The notes under the pieces were generated by a model. That model was not told the origin of the DNA. It was given only the letters and a program-made list of their open reading frames with translations, and made no database searches. DNA of 64,000 nt. Origin: Cellulophaga algicola DSM 14237. GTDB taxonomy: Bacteria; Bacteroidota; Bacteroidia; Flavobacteriales; Flavobacteriaceae. Of the stretch, positions 9,991 through 18,582 are shown piece by piece. Numbering within the stretch: position 1 is the first letter of the stretch; each line of letters starts with the position of its first letter. Made by a program: the position numbers and the translations under genes. The DNA lies in NCBI RefSeq assembly GCF_000186265.1, contig NC_014934.1, forward strand, positions 3,224,001 to 3,288,000, in the 5' to 3' direction.

Positions 9991-10015
9991 ACACACAACT
10001 TTTGTGATTGATCCC
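9991..10015 (-). repeat. Right terminal inverted repeat of the insertion sequence
   Basis: Read on the minus strand it starts GGGATCA and ends GTTGTGT, pairing with the left end at 8598-8622. It lies about 45 bases upstream of the first transposase frame and so probably also holds the promoter region. Confidence 0.7.
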
Positions 10016-10239
10016 TCAAAAGCATAATTCTCAATAAAATTTATTTAAAACAAGTCTCTTTTTTTTATTAAAAACTCTTTGAGTTATTGATAAGGTTAAG
10101 AAAAGATGAAATTTAAGTGTATAGAGGTTTTATGTACATCATATATACGTATTTCGCTTTAGAATGATAGCTACCTAAATATTTTGGGAAAAACCAAAAT
10201 GCTTATTGTCAAGGTATATTCAATTTTTAAAAGCTAAAT
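10016..10239. other. AT-rich intergenic segment before the glycosyltransferase
   Basis: No gene or RNA is recognisable. A small inverted repeat (ttttggg / ccaaaa near 10180-10197) is present but has no T tract. The promoter of the downstream glycosyltransferase presumably lies here, but I cannot pick a convincing TAnnTTTG element. Confidence 0.4.
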
Positions 10240-11013
10240 ATGGATCAAAAGAGGAAAGTAAAATTATCAGCCCTTATAATCACCTATAATGAGATTGGAT
10301 ATATTGAAAAATGTATTGCTTCAGTTGCATTTGCAGACGAGGTTATTGTAGTAGATTCTTTTAGTACAGACGGCACTTATGAGTTTTTAAAGAAGCATCC
10401 TAAAGTTGAAGTTGAGCAACATCCCTTTAAAGATTTTACAAGTCAAAAATCCTATACATTAAAAAAAGCAACTAATGAATGGATTTTGTTTCTCGATGCA
10501 GATGAAGAAGTAAGCCCCTCATTACAAAGTGAAATTTTACAATGTATTAATTCTGAGCAGCATCATAATGCGTATTGGTTCTATAGAATTTTCATGTTTA
10601 AAACTTCTCCTATGCGATTTAGTGGAACACAAACAGATAAGAACATCCGTCTATTTAAAAGAAGTTGTGTAAGCTTTGATGAAGGAAGATTGGTCCATGA
10701 AAAATTAGAGGTTGAAGGTGCAATTGGATTTATGAAAGAAAAGTTGATTCATTATTGTTATAAAAACCATGAAGATTATAAAGACAAGATTATTAAGTAT
10801 GGAAAAATGAAAGCTTTACAACAGTATAAAAAGAAAAAAAAGTTTGTCTATATAATGTTGATTTTCAATCCAATATGGAAATTTTTACAAAGGTATTTTA
10901 TAAGATTAGGCTTCTTAGACGGTACAAAAGGATTTACTATTTGTTACCTCAATGCCTTAGGGAGCTATAAAGGATACAAAGAGCTACGAAGATTAGAAAA
11001 AGTTGTTAAATAG
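10240..11013 (+). CDS. Family 2 glycosyltransferase, WaaE/KdtX-like
   Basis: A cytoplasmic-face GT-A enzyme of 257 residues. LSALIITYNEIGYIEKCI is the nucleotide-sugar binding start of GT2 enzymes and WILFLDADEEV (about residues 83-93) carries the metal-binding DxD. Length and the segments DEVIVVDSFSTDGT and KNIRLFKR resemble the WaaE family, which adds a glucose or heptose branch in lipopolysaccharide core synthesis. The donor and acceptor here are not predictable. Its stop codon abuts the stop of the convergent glycosyltransferase with no bases between, suggesting a long-standing pair of surface-polysaccharide genes. No neighbouring waa genes are present. Confidence 0.85.
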   Translation: MDQKRKVKLSALIITYNEIGYIEKCIASVAFADEVIVVDSFSTDGTYEFLKKHPKVEVEQHPFKDFTSQKSYTLKKATNEWILFLDADEEVSPSLQSEILQCINSEQHHNAYWFYRIFMFKTSPMRFSGTQTDKNIRLFKRSCVSFDEGRLVHEKLEVEGAIGFMKEKLIHYCYKNHEDYKDKIIKYGKMKALQQYKKKKKFVYIMLIFNPIWKFLQRYFIRLGFLDGTKGFTICYLNALGSYKGYKELRRLEKVVK

Positions 11014-11829
11014 TTATTTCATTATGCCATAAGGGCTCCAAATGCTTTTAGAAAATTTTGTTTCTTTTCGTATTTTCTTGTTTTTATGAATGGCTTCTTT
11101 GGTCACATACCCTCTTTCATGGTCTAAATGTATACATACAGCACTGTATCGAATTTGTTTTCCTTTAATTCCTCGATGAAACAAACGATGTCCCATTTCT
11201 CGATCTTCGCCACCATATTCCATGCGTTCATCAAAACCATTAACCGAAAGAATATCTTTTTTCCATCCTGAAGCGTTATGACCATTCCAAGATGCTTTGG
11301 TTGTAGTTATTTTATTGAATAACTTGGCTTTTTCCGCATCATTACCTAATTTTTTCTTTTTAAATTTTTTAGGTAAACCTTGTTCTTTAAGCCATTTTAG
11401 ATTAAAACAATTTTGATTCTCTATATCTTGTTTTGTAATTTGTTGTGAGATATCTAGTGGAAGTTTGGAGTAGCCACCAGAAAGGAAATAACCTTTTTGC
11501 CTATTCTCATAATGTACTTGTACAAAATCTTTACGAGGAATACAATCACCATCTGTCATCAATATATACTCTGAAGAACAAACAGTAAGGGCTTTATTTA
11601 AAATTTTGCATTTTTTAAATCCATCATCTTTGTGCCAAACATGGCGTATCTCATAGAAAACTTCTTTTCGTAATTCATCTATTAGATGTTTTGTAGCTTC
11701 TTTAGAACCATCATCTGCAATTACCACTTCAAAATTTTTATAGGATTGAAGGTTATAGCCCCAAATTACTTTTTGTAACCATTCTTCAGAATTGTAGGTA
11801 CTTATAATTATTGAAAGTTTATCCTCCAT
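11014..11829 (-). CDS. Family 2 glycosyltransferase with galactosyltransferase-type C-terminal domain
   Basis: A 271-residue GT-A protein. The N terminus (LSIIISTYNSEEWLQKVI) and ILMTDGDCIPRKDF give the nucleotide-sugar and DxD-type metal sites. The later segment NGFDERMEYGGEDREMGHRL matches the acceptor domain seen in beta-1,4-galactosyltransferase-like bacterial enzymes (Glyco_transf_7C type), with the conserved ED pair. It is probably a lipopolysaccharide or capsule glycosyltransferase acting at the inner membrane. Transcribed toward the WaaE-like gene. Specificity unknown. Confidence 0.85.
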   Translation of the reverse strand: MEDKLSIIISTYNSEEWLQKVIWGYNLQSYKNFEVVIADDGSKEATKHLIDELRKEVFYEIRHVWHKDDGFKKCKILNKALTVCSSEYILMTDGDCIPRKDFVQVHYENRQKGYFLSGGYSKLPLDISQQITKQDIENQNCFNLKWLKEQGLPKKFKKKKLGNDAEKAKLFNKITTTKASWNGHNASGWKKDILSVNGFDERMEYGGEDREMGHRLFHRGIKGKQIRYSAVCIHLDHERGYVTKEAIHKNKKIRKETKFSKSIWSPYGIMK

Positions 11830-12026
11830 TAGAATTTTATGATATATTTTAAATCTTATGCTAATGTAGCATGTACTTAAAAAGAAGAGGTTATGCCTAC
11901 TTTACTAAAACTTACAGAGCAGGTTATTAAAAAATCAATTTTATGTTATATGAAAAGGGATTATAGCTTAGCGTATTTCTAGATAGATGATTTAATTCTA
12001 AAAAAAAAAGACTAGAAAACTTGTAC

Positions 12027-12066
12027 AAACAAAGCCTCAGTTTTTTTACAGAGGCTTTGTTTTCTT
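12027..12066. terminator. Hairpin terminator, probably bidirectional
   Basis: aacaaagcctc pairs with gaggctttgtt across a T-rich loop, and T or A tracts lie on both sides. It sits between the start of the minus-strand glycosyltransferase (11829) and the stop of the minus-strand gene at 12086, so it mainly ends transcripts arriving from 12086-13453. Confidence 0.7.
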
Positions 12067-12085
12067 CTAAATCTTAACAAAGTAC

Positions 12086-12772
12086 TTACGCTTCAATATG
12101 CGTTAATTCTGTTTGGTAATCTTCTACATATTTAAAATCATGAAACCAATACGTAGAAGAGATGATTTCTAGTTGATATTTGTCACCATCTTTAGACTCT
12201 TTTTTATACTGCCAAATTATATCTTTTGCATCTGGAAAATCTTCACCTTTTAATTGATTTTCAAAAAGTCTTTTGAGTAATGTATTCTCTGGCATTGCAT
12301 CGGCTAGCAACCGAATTAAATTAGCTTCAATATCAGTGGTTAATGACTTTTTATTTTTGGTATCGCCAGGAATTATATCAAAATTAATTAAAACGGCTTC
12401 AGGATGGGGGAATTTACCATTGTAAGCCTCGTAAAGCAATTGTGTGGCATTGAATAGTGCTTCATGTAAAGACAAATCAGCATATTCTTCCCAAAGCTTC
12501 TCTTCTATTATTTCATTTGAAAGATTATCTATTTGACCTGAGTTTAATTGCTCCTCAAAAAGATAAGTTAAGATCAGATTAGCAGCGTCTACCGGTTCAT
12601 TGTCTGATAGTGATAATAGGCACATTTCCTTTAATTCTTTAGAGTTTAAATCAGAAATATCTCCGTAATCCATGATGTCAAGCAATTTTTTGTAGTCTTC
12701 ATCTGTCCAAGCATTTGGTAACTCATGAATAACTTTAAAACGCTGTGGTTGTATTGTAAATGATAATTTCAT
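12086..12772 (-). CDS. Unrecognised acidic cytoplasmic protein
   Basis: 228 residues without signal peptide or membrane segment and with many Asp, Glu and Leu. The first ~55 residues (FTIQPQRFKVIHELPNAW) look like a small mixed domain; the middle reads as helices (LHEALFNATQLLYEAYNGKF) and the end returns to strands (YQLEIISSTYWFHDF). I recognise no family. It lies 12 bases after the 147-residue protein and is almost surely co-transcribed with it, suggesting a shared task. Confidence 0.7.
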   Translation of the reverse strand: MKLSFTIQPQRFKVIHELPNAWTDEDYKKLLDIMDYGDISDLNSKELKEMCLLSLSDNEPVDAANLILTYLFEEQLNSGQIDNLSNEIIEEKLWEEYADLSLHEALFNATQLLYEAYNGKFPHPEAVLINFDIIPGDTKNKKSLTTDIEANLIRLLADAMPENTLLKRLFENQLKGEDFPDAKDIIWQYKKESKDGDKYQLEIISSTYWFHDFKYVEDYQTELTHIEA

Positions 12773-12784
12773 AAGATTAAAAAA

Positions 12785-13228
12785 TTAGTGAATTATTTGA
12801 GAGGTAAAGGGTTCTGACCATTTTGAAGCGCTACTAATAGCAGGAGTTATCGTTGTAAAAGCTTTCAATTTTCTTGATATATAATTTGTATCTCTGTTTA
12901 CATGACCTAAATGTAATGCAATTGGAGTTTTAAATATCATAATTTCTGGAGTTGCCGTAATTATGGTTTTTTTACCGCCAAGATAATCATCTTTTCTTCC
13001 TAATGAAATAGGGTTTACATCGCTCTCATCCCAATTTGGTAAAACGAAAGGTGTGTCTAAATCACCATGAATATCATAAATATAAACATGCAAACAATAT
13101 TCCATTCCTAAAGAAATATCTAACGGATGAAATTCTATTTTTGTCTCTACAGTAATATCACTAATATTATCACTAACATTAATACACTCCGGAATTGATG
13201 TTAAATTTACAGATATAATTTTAGCCAT
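12785..13228 (-). CDS. Unrecognised beta-rich protein
   Basis: 147 residues with alternating hydrophobic patterns (ITVETKIEFHPLDISLGMEYCLHVYIYD) expected of an all-beta fold, and no export signal. Family unknown. The start at 13228 follows the LapA-like gene by 24 bases and the stop precedes the next start by 12 bases, so the three form one likely transcript ending at the 12027-12066 hairpin. Confidence 0.65.
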   Translation of the reverse strand: MAKIISVNLTSIPECINVSDNISDITVETKIEFHPLDISLGMEYCLHVYIYDIHGDLDTPFVLPNWDESDVNPISLGRKDDYLGGKKTIITATPEIMIFKTPIALHLGHVNRDTNYISRKLKAFTTITPAISSASKWSEPFTSQIIH

Positions 13229-13252
13229 TTTAGATTGTTTTTATCTAGATTT

Positions 13253-13453
13253 TTACTTGGGTAATCTATTTTTTTTTAATGAAATTAATAGGCCCACGAC
13301 AATACCAAATGCAAAACTTCCGAGAATTATTAAAACCCTTGACAGGGATAATTTCCAAAATAAAAATTTTATATCGGTCATTTCTGCATTTTGCAATGAA
13401 AATATGGTAATTAGGATAGCCATTACTATGGCAATTATAGTTTTTGTTTTCAT
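13253..13453 (-). CDS. LapA-domain small inner-membrane protein
   Basis: 66 residues with two hydrophobic helices (TIIAIVMAILITIFSLQNA and VLIILGSFAFGIVVGLLISL) separated by a short loop with an F-W-K segment, and a basic tail KKNRLPK. This is the layout of LapA/YciS (lipopolysaccharide assembly protein A domain) proteins, including the characteristic SLQNAE turn. In enterobacteria LapA helps regulate lipopolysaccharide synthesis; in Bacteroidota the role is untested. First gene of the 12086-13453 cluster. Confidence 0.75.
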   Translation of the reverse strand: MKTKTIIAIVMAILITIFSLQNAEMTDIKFLFWKLSLSRVLIILGSFAFGIVVGLLISLKKNRLPK

Positions 13454-13595
13454 CTAATATTAAGAGCGTAATTATAAATTGGAATATTTTTTTATACAAT
13501 ACTTTGTATACATATTGGACACATAAATAATAGGAAAGTCACAATTTTATTACATAAAATTTTTAAAGTGGCATTGCGTTATTAAAATTACTGCA

Positions 13596-13632
13596 AAAAA
13601 AACCTTTGAATTTTGTTCAAAGGGTTTTTGTA
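13596..13632 (-). terminator. Terminator of the NTPase-MscS-antiporter operon
   Basis: On the minus strand a stem of the form aaaccctttgaa / ttcaaaggttt is followed by eight T residues, about 20 bases after the antiporter stop codon. It marks the operon end at this side. Confidence 0.75.
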
Positions 13633-13651
13633 AAAGCAGTGTGTGTTTATG

Positions 13652-14914
13652 CTACTCTTCTTTTAGGGTAGGAGCTACCCATTTTGTAGTTCCTACTTTA
13701 TTTAGGTTCGCTTTATTAATAGCCACATTAGAACGCCTCTTATCATAAATCATAGCAAAAGTCATAATTAAACTGGTAGCAATAATTACGAATAGCAAAA
13801 TTCCAGAATCAAACCCTTCTACTTGAGCTTCTGCGGGTATGGCATAAAATAATAATACAGTAATAAGTCCTCTAGGTGCAATAAATAATTGTGGTAACAT
13901 ATCCTTCCCAACAAAAATGAGCATCAAAACAGCTCTTATGGCATAGATAGAGACAATAATCAAGGAACTTATGATGGCTACGTTTATATTGAATATGGAT
14001 GTAATGGCTATGGTCAACCCAAAAATAACAAAGAAAAAAGTACGTACTACAAATGCTGTTTCTGCCGTTATCGTGTGTAATTCATGATAGATATGATGTG
14101 CTTTTTTATAATCTAAGAGTTTGGACAGCTTACCTTTGAAAAACAATTTCATATTGGCAATTACTAACCCGAATATTAAAATGATGATGAGTGATGATAA
14201 ATGCATCTTCTTGCCTACCGCATATAGTAAGAGCAGGACTGCAATTAATAAAAACAATTTTACTTGGCTTTTTATATTCTGGAATATAAGAATTATGGCA
14301 TAACTAGCAACCAATGAAATTACAATAGTTAATAATAAATTACTAGTAAAACCAACGATGCCAGTATCTTCTGCAGGGTTAAGTTTTCCGGCTAGAAAAT
14401 AGAACATCATGATACCTATAATATCAGAAAAGGTACTTTCATAAATATGAAACTCTTTTTTATGAGATTTTAAATCATTTACACTTGGTATAATAATAGC
14501 ACTAGATAAAATTGATAATGGGGTAGCATATAGCCATGCAGAATGCATATTCATATCAGGAATAAATTGATATAGAATTAAAGCCGCAATCCAAGCAGAT
14601 AAAAACAGGCCTAATAGTGCAACTACGAATGACTTTAGAATGGGCACTAATTTTTCTCGCTTAAGTTCTAACTCAAGCGCAGCTTCTAAAACAATCATAA
14701 TAAGCCCAACAATACCTAATATTTCAAGAATTGGAAAAAAATCAATGGCATCACTATTTACATATTCTAAACCAAATTGTAAACCAACCCCTAATACAAT
14801 AAGCATTAATACGGCAGGAATATTCGTTTTTTTAGCTATAGAATTAAATAAAAATGATAAAATTATGATTACAGAAACTTCAATTATAAGATTATAAGAA
14901 GATAATATTTCCAT
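13652..14914 (-). CDS. Cation:proton antiporter, CPA/NhaP-like membrane protein
   Basis: 420 residues, nearly all hydrophobic, with about a dozen membrane spans. The repeated core (LMLIVLGVGLQFGLEYV, ILEILGIVGLIMIVLEAALELEL, later APRGLITVLLFYAIPAEA) matches the Na+/H+ exchanger domain of CPA antiporters. The family exchanges Na+ or K+ for protons across the inner membrane. The start codon overlaps the stop of the MscS-like gene by one base (TAATG), so translation is coupled. There is no RCK/TrkA regulatory domain at the C terminus, unlike many K+ antiporters. It is the last gene of the operon. Ion specificity unknown. Confidence 0.85.
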   Translation of the reverse strand: MEILSSYNLIIEVSVIIILSFLFNSIAKKTNIPAVLMLIVLGVGLQFGLEYVNSDAIDFFPILEILGIVGLIMIVLEAALELELKREKLVPILKSFVVALLGLFLSAWIAALILYQFIPDMNMHSAWLYATPLSILSSAIIIPSVNDLKSHKKEFHIYESTFSDIIGIMMFYFLAGKLNPAEDTGIVGFTSNLLLTIVISLVASYAIILIFQNIKSQVKLFLLIAVLLLLYAVGKKMHLSSLIIILIFGLVIANMKLFFKGKLSKLLDYKKAHHIYHELHTITAETAFVVRTFFFVIFGLTIAITSIFNINVAIISSLIIVSIYAIRAVLMLIFVGKDMLPQLFIAPRGLITVLLFYAIPAEAQVEGFDSGILLFVIIATSLIMTFAMIYDKRRSNVAINKANLNKVGTTKWVAPTLKEE

Positions 14915-15630
14915 TATGCAATTGCGGTATTAGTTAAACTTGTTTCTATTTGATGTGTTGTTAAAAAAGCGATCAAACTTTCTGCTTGTATTCCTTTTTC
15001 TAAGTTGAATTGTAACTTTAAGGTATCAGACCCTTCTAGTTCTTTTAAAACAGGTGCTTCTTTATAATTCAATAATGGATTATCAAAAAGTAAATCAAGC
15101 AATTCTGATTTTGAAAGAAGCGTTTTGATAAATAAAGTTTGCCTTAATACCGTATCGTGTTTTGAATTTACAGTATACCCAGATTCATCTATGGTGGTAT
15201 AATTTATAAAACTATCTCCTTTTTCTGTGTTCACTACAATCCCAAATGGAAGAAACTTTTTTATTTCCCCGGTTTTATCATTAATTGTTACGGATACTCC
15301 TTTTGCCAAAATAGAATTGATTTTGTACAAAACACCACCAACATAATTTCTTATAAAAGGATACCCTATAGCACTTATAAGAAGCAAGAAAATTCCGTGA
15401 ACTATATAATTAATAGCTAAAAAACCTAATAGGATAAGTAAAATACTTATGGGTTTATATAACAATAAAATTTTATTTAAGAAGCCTAGTACGTCCTTAT
15501 TTACCCTTTTGGTAACTATTTTTTTTTGAATTAAAAAGGCTATTAATTTTAAAGCCCAATAACCAAAAAATAAAATTAGTATTAGATTTCTGAAACCTAA
15601 CCAGGTGTAGAATGTAAATGTATTTTCCAT
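14914..15630 (-). CDS. MscS-like integral membrane protein
   Basis: 238 residues. Two or three hydrophobic segments in the first ~105 residues (LILILFFGYWALKLIAFLI, ISILLILLGFLAINYIVH, LLLISAIGYPFIRNYVGGVL) precede a short beta domain (GVSVTINDKTGEIKKF, then VNTEKGDSFINYTTI) resembling the MscS beta domain, where GTV/GEI-type turns and a later phi-N pair are typical. A C-terminal alpha/beta region follows. It is shorter and more divergent than true MscS and may be a channel variant or a regulator. Its ATG follows the NTPase stop directly (TAAATG) and its stop overlaps the antiporter start, which places it between an NTPase and an ion transporter. Confidence 0.6.
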   Translation of the reverse strand: MENTFTFYTWLGFRNLILILFFGYWALKLIAFLIQKKIVTKRVNKDVLGFLNKILLLYKPISILLILLGFLAINYIVHGIFLLLISAIGYPFIRNYVGGVLYKINSILAKGVSVTINDKTGEIKKFLPFGIVVNTEKGDSFINYTTIDESGYTVNSKHDTVLRQTLFIKTLLSKSELLDLLFDNPLLNYKEAPVLKELEGSDTLKLQFNLEKGIQAESLIAFLTTHQIETSLTNTAIA

Positions 15631-17997
15631 TTAGTTAATGATATCTCTATATTTTAATATTTGGTATATATCGTGGTTTAATACCGGATTAATACTTAAA
15701 AGTCCAACTTCGTCTCTTAAAATTACCTTTGTGTTTATTAATCTTTTTAAACTAGATTTTAGATTAGTTTCATAAAGATTTCCTGTAAATTCCTTTAATA
15801 TTTTCTCGCTAATATAGTTGTATAATAAAGTGTACTTAATGATTATAGTTTCTTCTTTTGTGAAAAAATCAGGGAAAGTTAAATAGGTGTCCTTGTATAA
15901 AATAGAACCATCTTCTGTAACTGTTGTTCCGTAGGTCCAAGCCTGTAAAACTTCACCAATATTATAGTCTAATTTTTTACTTAGCTTAGCTACATTAGCA
16001 CTAATTTGAGATTCTGTCAAAGGTTCATTTCTATTATTTATTACAGACCTATGGGTTGCACTATGGCGAATTATTACAGCTTTAAAAATCTCTTCTTGAG
16101 TGCATTTGTTTATCGCTATATGTGTGCTAAAAACACTAGAGAAATTACATCTGGTATTCAAATGAATACTCATAGAGGGGTTAGTAGTTACTATAACTAG
16201 TACATTATCAGATTCAGATTCAATAAAATCTATGAGTGCTCTAGTATTATTTAACAAGGAGTTTTTTTCATCGCGCCAAAGTTCTAAATCATCAATTAAC
16301 AAAATTCTTTTTTTAGTAAATGAACTTCTCTTTACTTCATCAAGTGCTTCTTTTAAGTTTTTTGTGGTTTTAAATTTTCTCCCCTCAATAGTCACACTAT
16401 CATTAGGATTTAACTTTATAGTTTTTTGGTGTATTAGTACTTCTGTTGAATGATGAATAAATGTAGATTTACCAGAAAGACTATTCCCTAAAACTAGAAT
16501 AGATTTGTTAAAGCCTTCGTTCCATTGTGCGATAGCATCTTTTAATTTATCTTCTTGAGCTGTTCTAGAAACCAAAAACAAATCTCCTATAAATTTTTTA
16601 TTAAGGAACAGTGTGTCATAATCGGCATTTACTTCTTTGTACATTCTTTGAGAAATACAATTTGAGGCTTTATCTATTTTAGATTGTGGATCTTCTAATA
16701 CAACCTTCTCATAACTCTGATTAAATTTAGCCACTAATTGTTCAAAAACACTCTTAAAACCAGCAACTACATTATTTGTTTCAGAAGTATACTGATTTAT
16801 GGAATTTTGAATGGTGATTTCAAGAAATTCATCACTGTTGTAGCAGTTACTTACTAAAAAGTCTGTAGCTAACATTTTCTGTATTTGAGAAACAATAGCT
16901 TTCTGGGTTTCAATATTCTCTAATAAGGATTTTTTTATTTTTTTATAGGATTGTAGCTGTATGTCATACACAATCAAATTATCATTTTCTTTACCTAGTT
17001 TTAAGCTAGATTTTAAATTTAAAAGGGAGAGTTTTATAAAGTGGTTTAAATTACTATTGCCATCCCAAAGATCCATTAACAATGGAAGTAGGTTATAATC
17101 CATCCATTTTTTTACACTTTTATTAAAGTTTATTTTTTTCTCTAATAAATACCCTTGGTTGGTGCCAATAGGTATAGCATAAGAATCTAGGTTATTTATT
17201 TTGTTTTCAATGTTTGTTGTAAATTCTTCCTTGCTATTTAAATCGGTAGCAGCAATAAGAGTTAAACTATTTTCTATCCAGGAAAGTAAATCTTGACTAT
17301 CTTCTTTTGCTTCAATTTTAGTGACAGCAGTATTTGACACCTCTAATAAAACCTCAGATTCTTTAATAATCAATTCTATAACACTATTGGTATGTTGATT
17401 TATTTCGTTAAAAGTTGTTATGTTTTTTTGAGTTTTTAAACTAGTGTTTAAGATATGAGAAAATTGTGCGAGTAAAGTTTTGAACTGTTCTCTGTATACT
17501 TCCCAAGGAGATAAATGATGTTTTGTTTTGTCTTCTATATTTTTAGAAGTAGCTAAGAATAGGTTTAGTTCTTTCGCTTCTTTTGCAATATCCTCAATGA
17601 AATATGAAAGTGCATTTGTTAATAGTTCTTTTGATTCATCTATAAGGGTTTGCAGTGACTTATCAGATGCTTGTTGTTCTAAGTTTTTATGCTTGCCAAT
17701 TTGTAATTGTACTAATACATCACGGTGTAAAATAATAAGATCCTTTAAAGATTCAGGAAGTGCATAATGCAATAAATACATTTCTTTCTGATCAGTGCCT
17801 ACTTCCTTGTTTTCAGAAGTGGCATAACTAATATATTGATTGCAAAGTTTAAGAAAATCAAAAGACATTAAGTTATTGATAGCAGCTATGGCTGTACTGT
17901 TATTTAGTGCGTTTTTATAAGAATCAAATTTTTCGCTTAATGGTTCTAATACAGATTTTACTAAAGGGGCATTAACTACGGATTGGTTATTCTGCAT
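15631..17997 (-). CDS. Large P-loop NTPase with helical N-terminal region
   Basis: 788 residues, soluble. Residues 1-~480 are predicted largely helical without a recognised domain. The NTPase domain follows: Walker A GNSLSGKS at 504-511, Walker B RILLIDD at 564-570, and a sensor-like VIVTTNPS at 601-608. Residues ~630-788 resemble a lid plus winged-helix region as in AAA+/STAND proteins (IGEVLQAWTYG, LKSSLKRLINTKVILRDEVG). The product likely couples nucleotide binding to control of the two membrane proteins that follow in the same coupled operon. I recognise no named family. It could be a sensor switch for ion stress or a conflict-type system; the sequence does not decide. Confidence 0.75.
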   Translation of the reverse strand: MQNNQSVVNAPLVKSVLEPLSEKFDSYKNALNNSTAIAAINNLMSFDFLKLCNQYISYATSENKEVGTDQKEMYLLHYALPESLKDLIILHRDVLVQLQIGKHKNLEQQASDKSLQTLIDESKELLTNALSYFIEDIAKEAKELNLFLATSKNIEDKTKHHLSPWEVYREQFKTLLAQFSHILNTSLKTQKNITTFNEINQHTNSVIELIIKESEVLLEVSNTAVTKIEAKEDSQDLLSWIENSLTLIAATDLNSKEEFTTNIENKINNLDSYAIPIGTNQGYLLEKKINFNKSVKKWMDYNLLPLLMDLWDGNSNLNHFIKLSLLNLKSSLKLGKENDNLIVYDIQLQSYKKIKKSLLENIETQKAIVSQIQKMLATDFLVSNCYNSDEFLEITIQNSINQYTSETNNVVAGFKSVFEQLVAKFNQSYEKVVLEDPQSKIDKASNCISQRMYKEVNADYDTLFLNKKFIGDLFLVSRTAQEDKLKDAIAQWNEGFNKSILVLGNSLSGKSTFIHHSTEVLIHQKTIKLNPNDSVTIEGRKFKTTKNLKEALDEVKRSSFTKKRILLIDDLELWRDEKNSLLNNTRALIDFIESESDNVLVIVTTNPSMSIHLNTRCNFSSVFSTHIAINKCTQEEIFKAVIIRHSATHRSVINNRNEPLTESQISANVAKLSKKLDYNIGEVLQAWTYGTTVTEDGSILYKDTYLTFPDFFTKEETIIIKYTLLYNYISEKILKEFTGNLYETNLKSSLKRLINTKVILRDEVGLLSINPVLNHDIYQILKYRDIIN

Positions 17998-18582
17998 ATA
18001 AAATTATTTCAGAAATTTTTTATATAAATATAAGTTCAATGAATATAAGTATATTTTAAGGTATCGCTTATTTATTCAATAGCATTTGGTTAGTACTAGG
18101 TTTATTTTCATCTTTTTCAGCAATACTATTGACGGAATCTACTAATTTATGCATAATTAACTAAAATTAGACCAATAGAATATTAATTATATTAGAATAA
18201 TGGATAACCCGTTCCTTTAAAAAAGGAGTATTTAAACGAATGGTTTAGAGTTTTTTTTCTGGGGCATTTCCGTATTAGTATAGAATAGCTGCGTATTTTT
18301 TGTCTTTTGTTTTTATACACTTTTCCACGATGTTACTTTGAAAATTTTGAAGGTTACTAATCTTTAATAAATAACGCTTTTCTAACGACTTCGGTATACG
18401 AGGGAGGTGTTTTTAATATAAAAATGAACATTAGCTAATATTAGAGGAGCTTATTTCTTGAAATGAAAGATTCTTATCACTTTTTGAAAATCTCATTTAA
18501 GTTAAAAATAAAAACATATTGAATAAAAGTTAACCTTAATTTTACGGCATCGTAAGTCTCAACCCAAAGTCGCACCACAGCA
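17998..18582. other. 585-bp intergenic region between divergent NTPase operon and SBF transporter
   Basis: AT-rich with no convincing gene, RNA or terminator. It must contain both divergent promoters, yet no clear TTG-N19-TAnnTTTG element is visible on either strand. A short complementary pair cctttaaaaaagg occurs near 18214-18227. The length is unusual for this compact region. Confidence 0.45.

Larger units (their letters stand above)
8598..10015 (-). mobile_element. Insertion sequence, ISL3-like / ISAon1 type, about 1.42 kb
   Basis: Two minus-strand transposase frames fill a segment bounded by imperfect terminal inverted repeats. The left end reads GGGATCA...CAA..GTTGTGT (8598-8620) and the right end, on the other strand, reads GGGATCA...CAA..GTTGTGT (10015-9993). 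Over 25 aligned positions 19 match. TCAAAA occurs immediately outside both ends (8592-8597 and 10016-10021) and would be a 6-bp target duplication; ISL3 elements usually make 8 bp, so this is tentative. The element looks visibly more GC-rich than its neighbours, which suggests recent arrival. It lies just downstream of tRNA-Pro and breaks no recognisable gene. The ISAon1 name is from memory of similar paired annotations and was not checked. Confidence 0.82.

Noticed and set aside
8598-10015. Genomic island inserted at tRNA-Pro
   Set aside because: No integrase and no repeat of the tRNA 3' end were found; the only mobile DNA here is the single insertion sequence.
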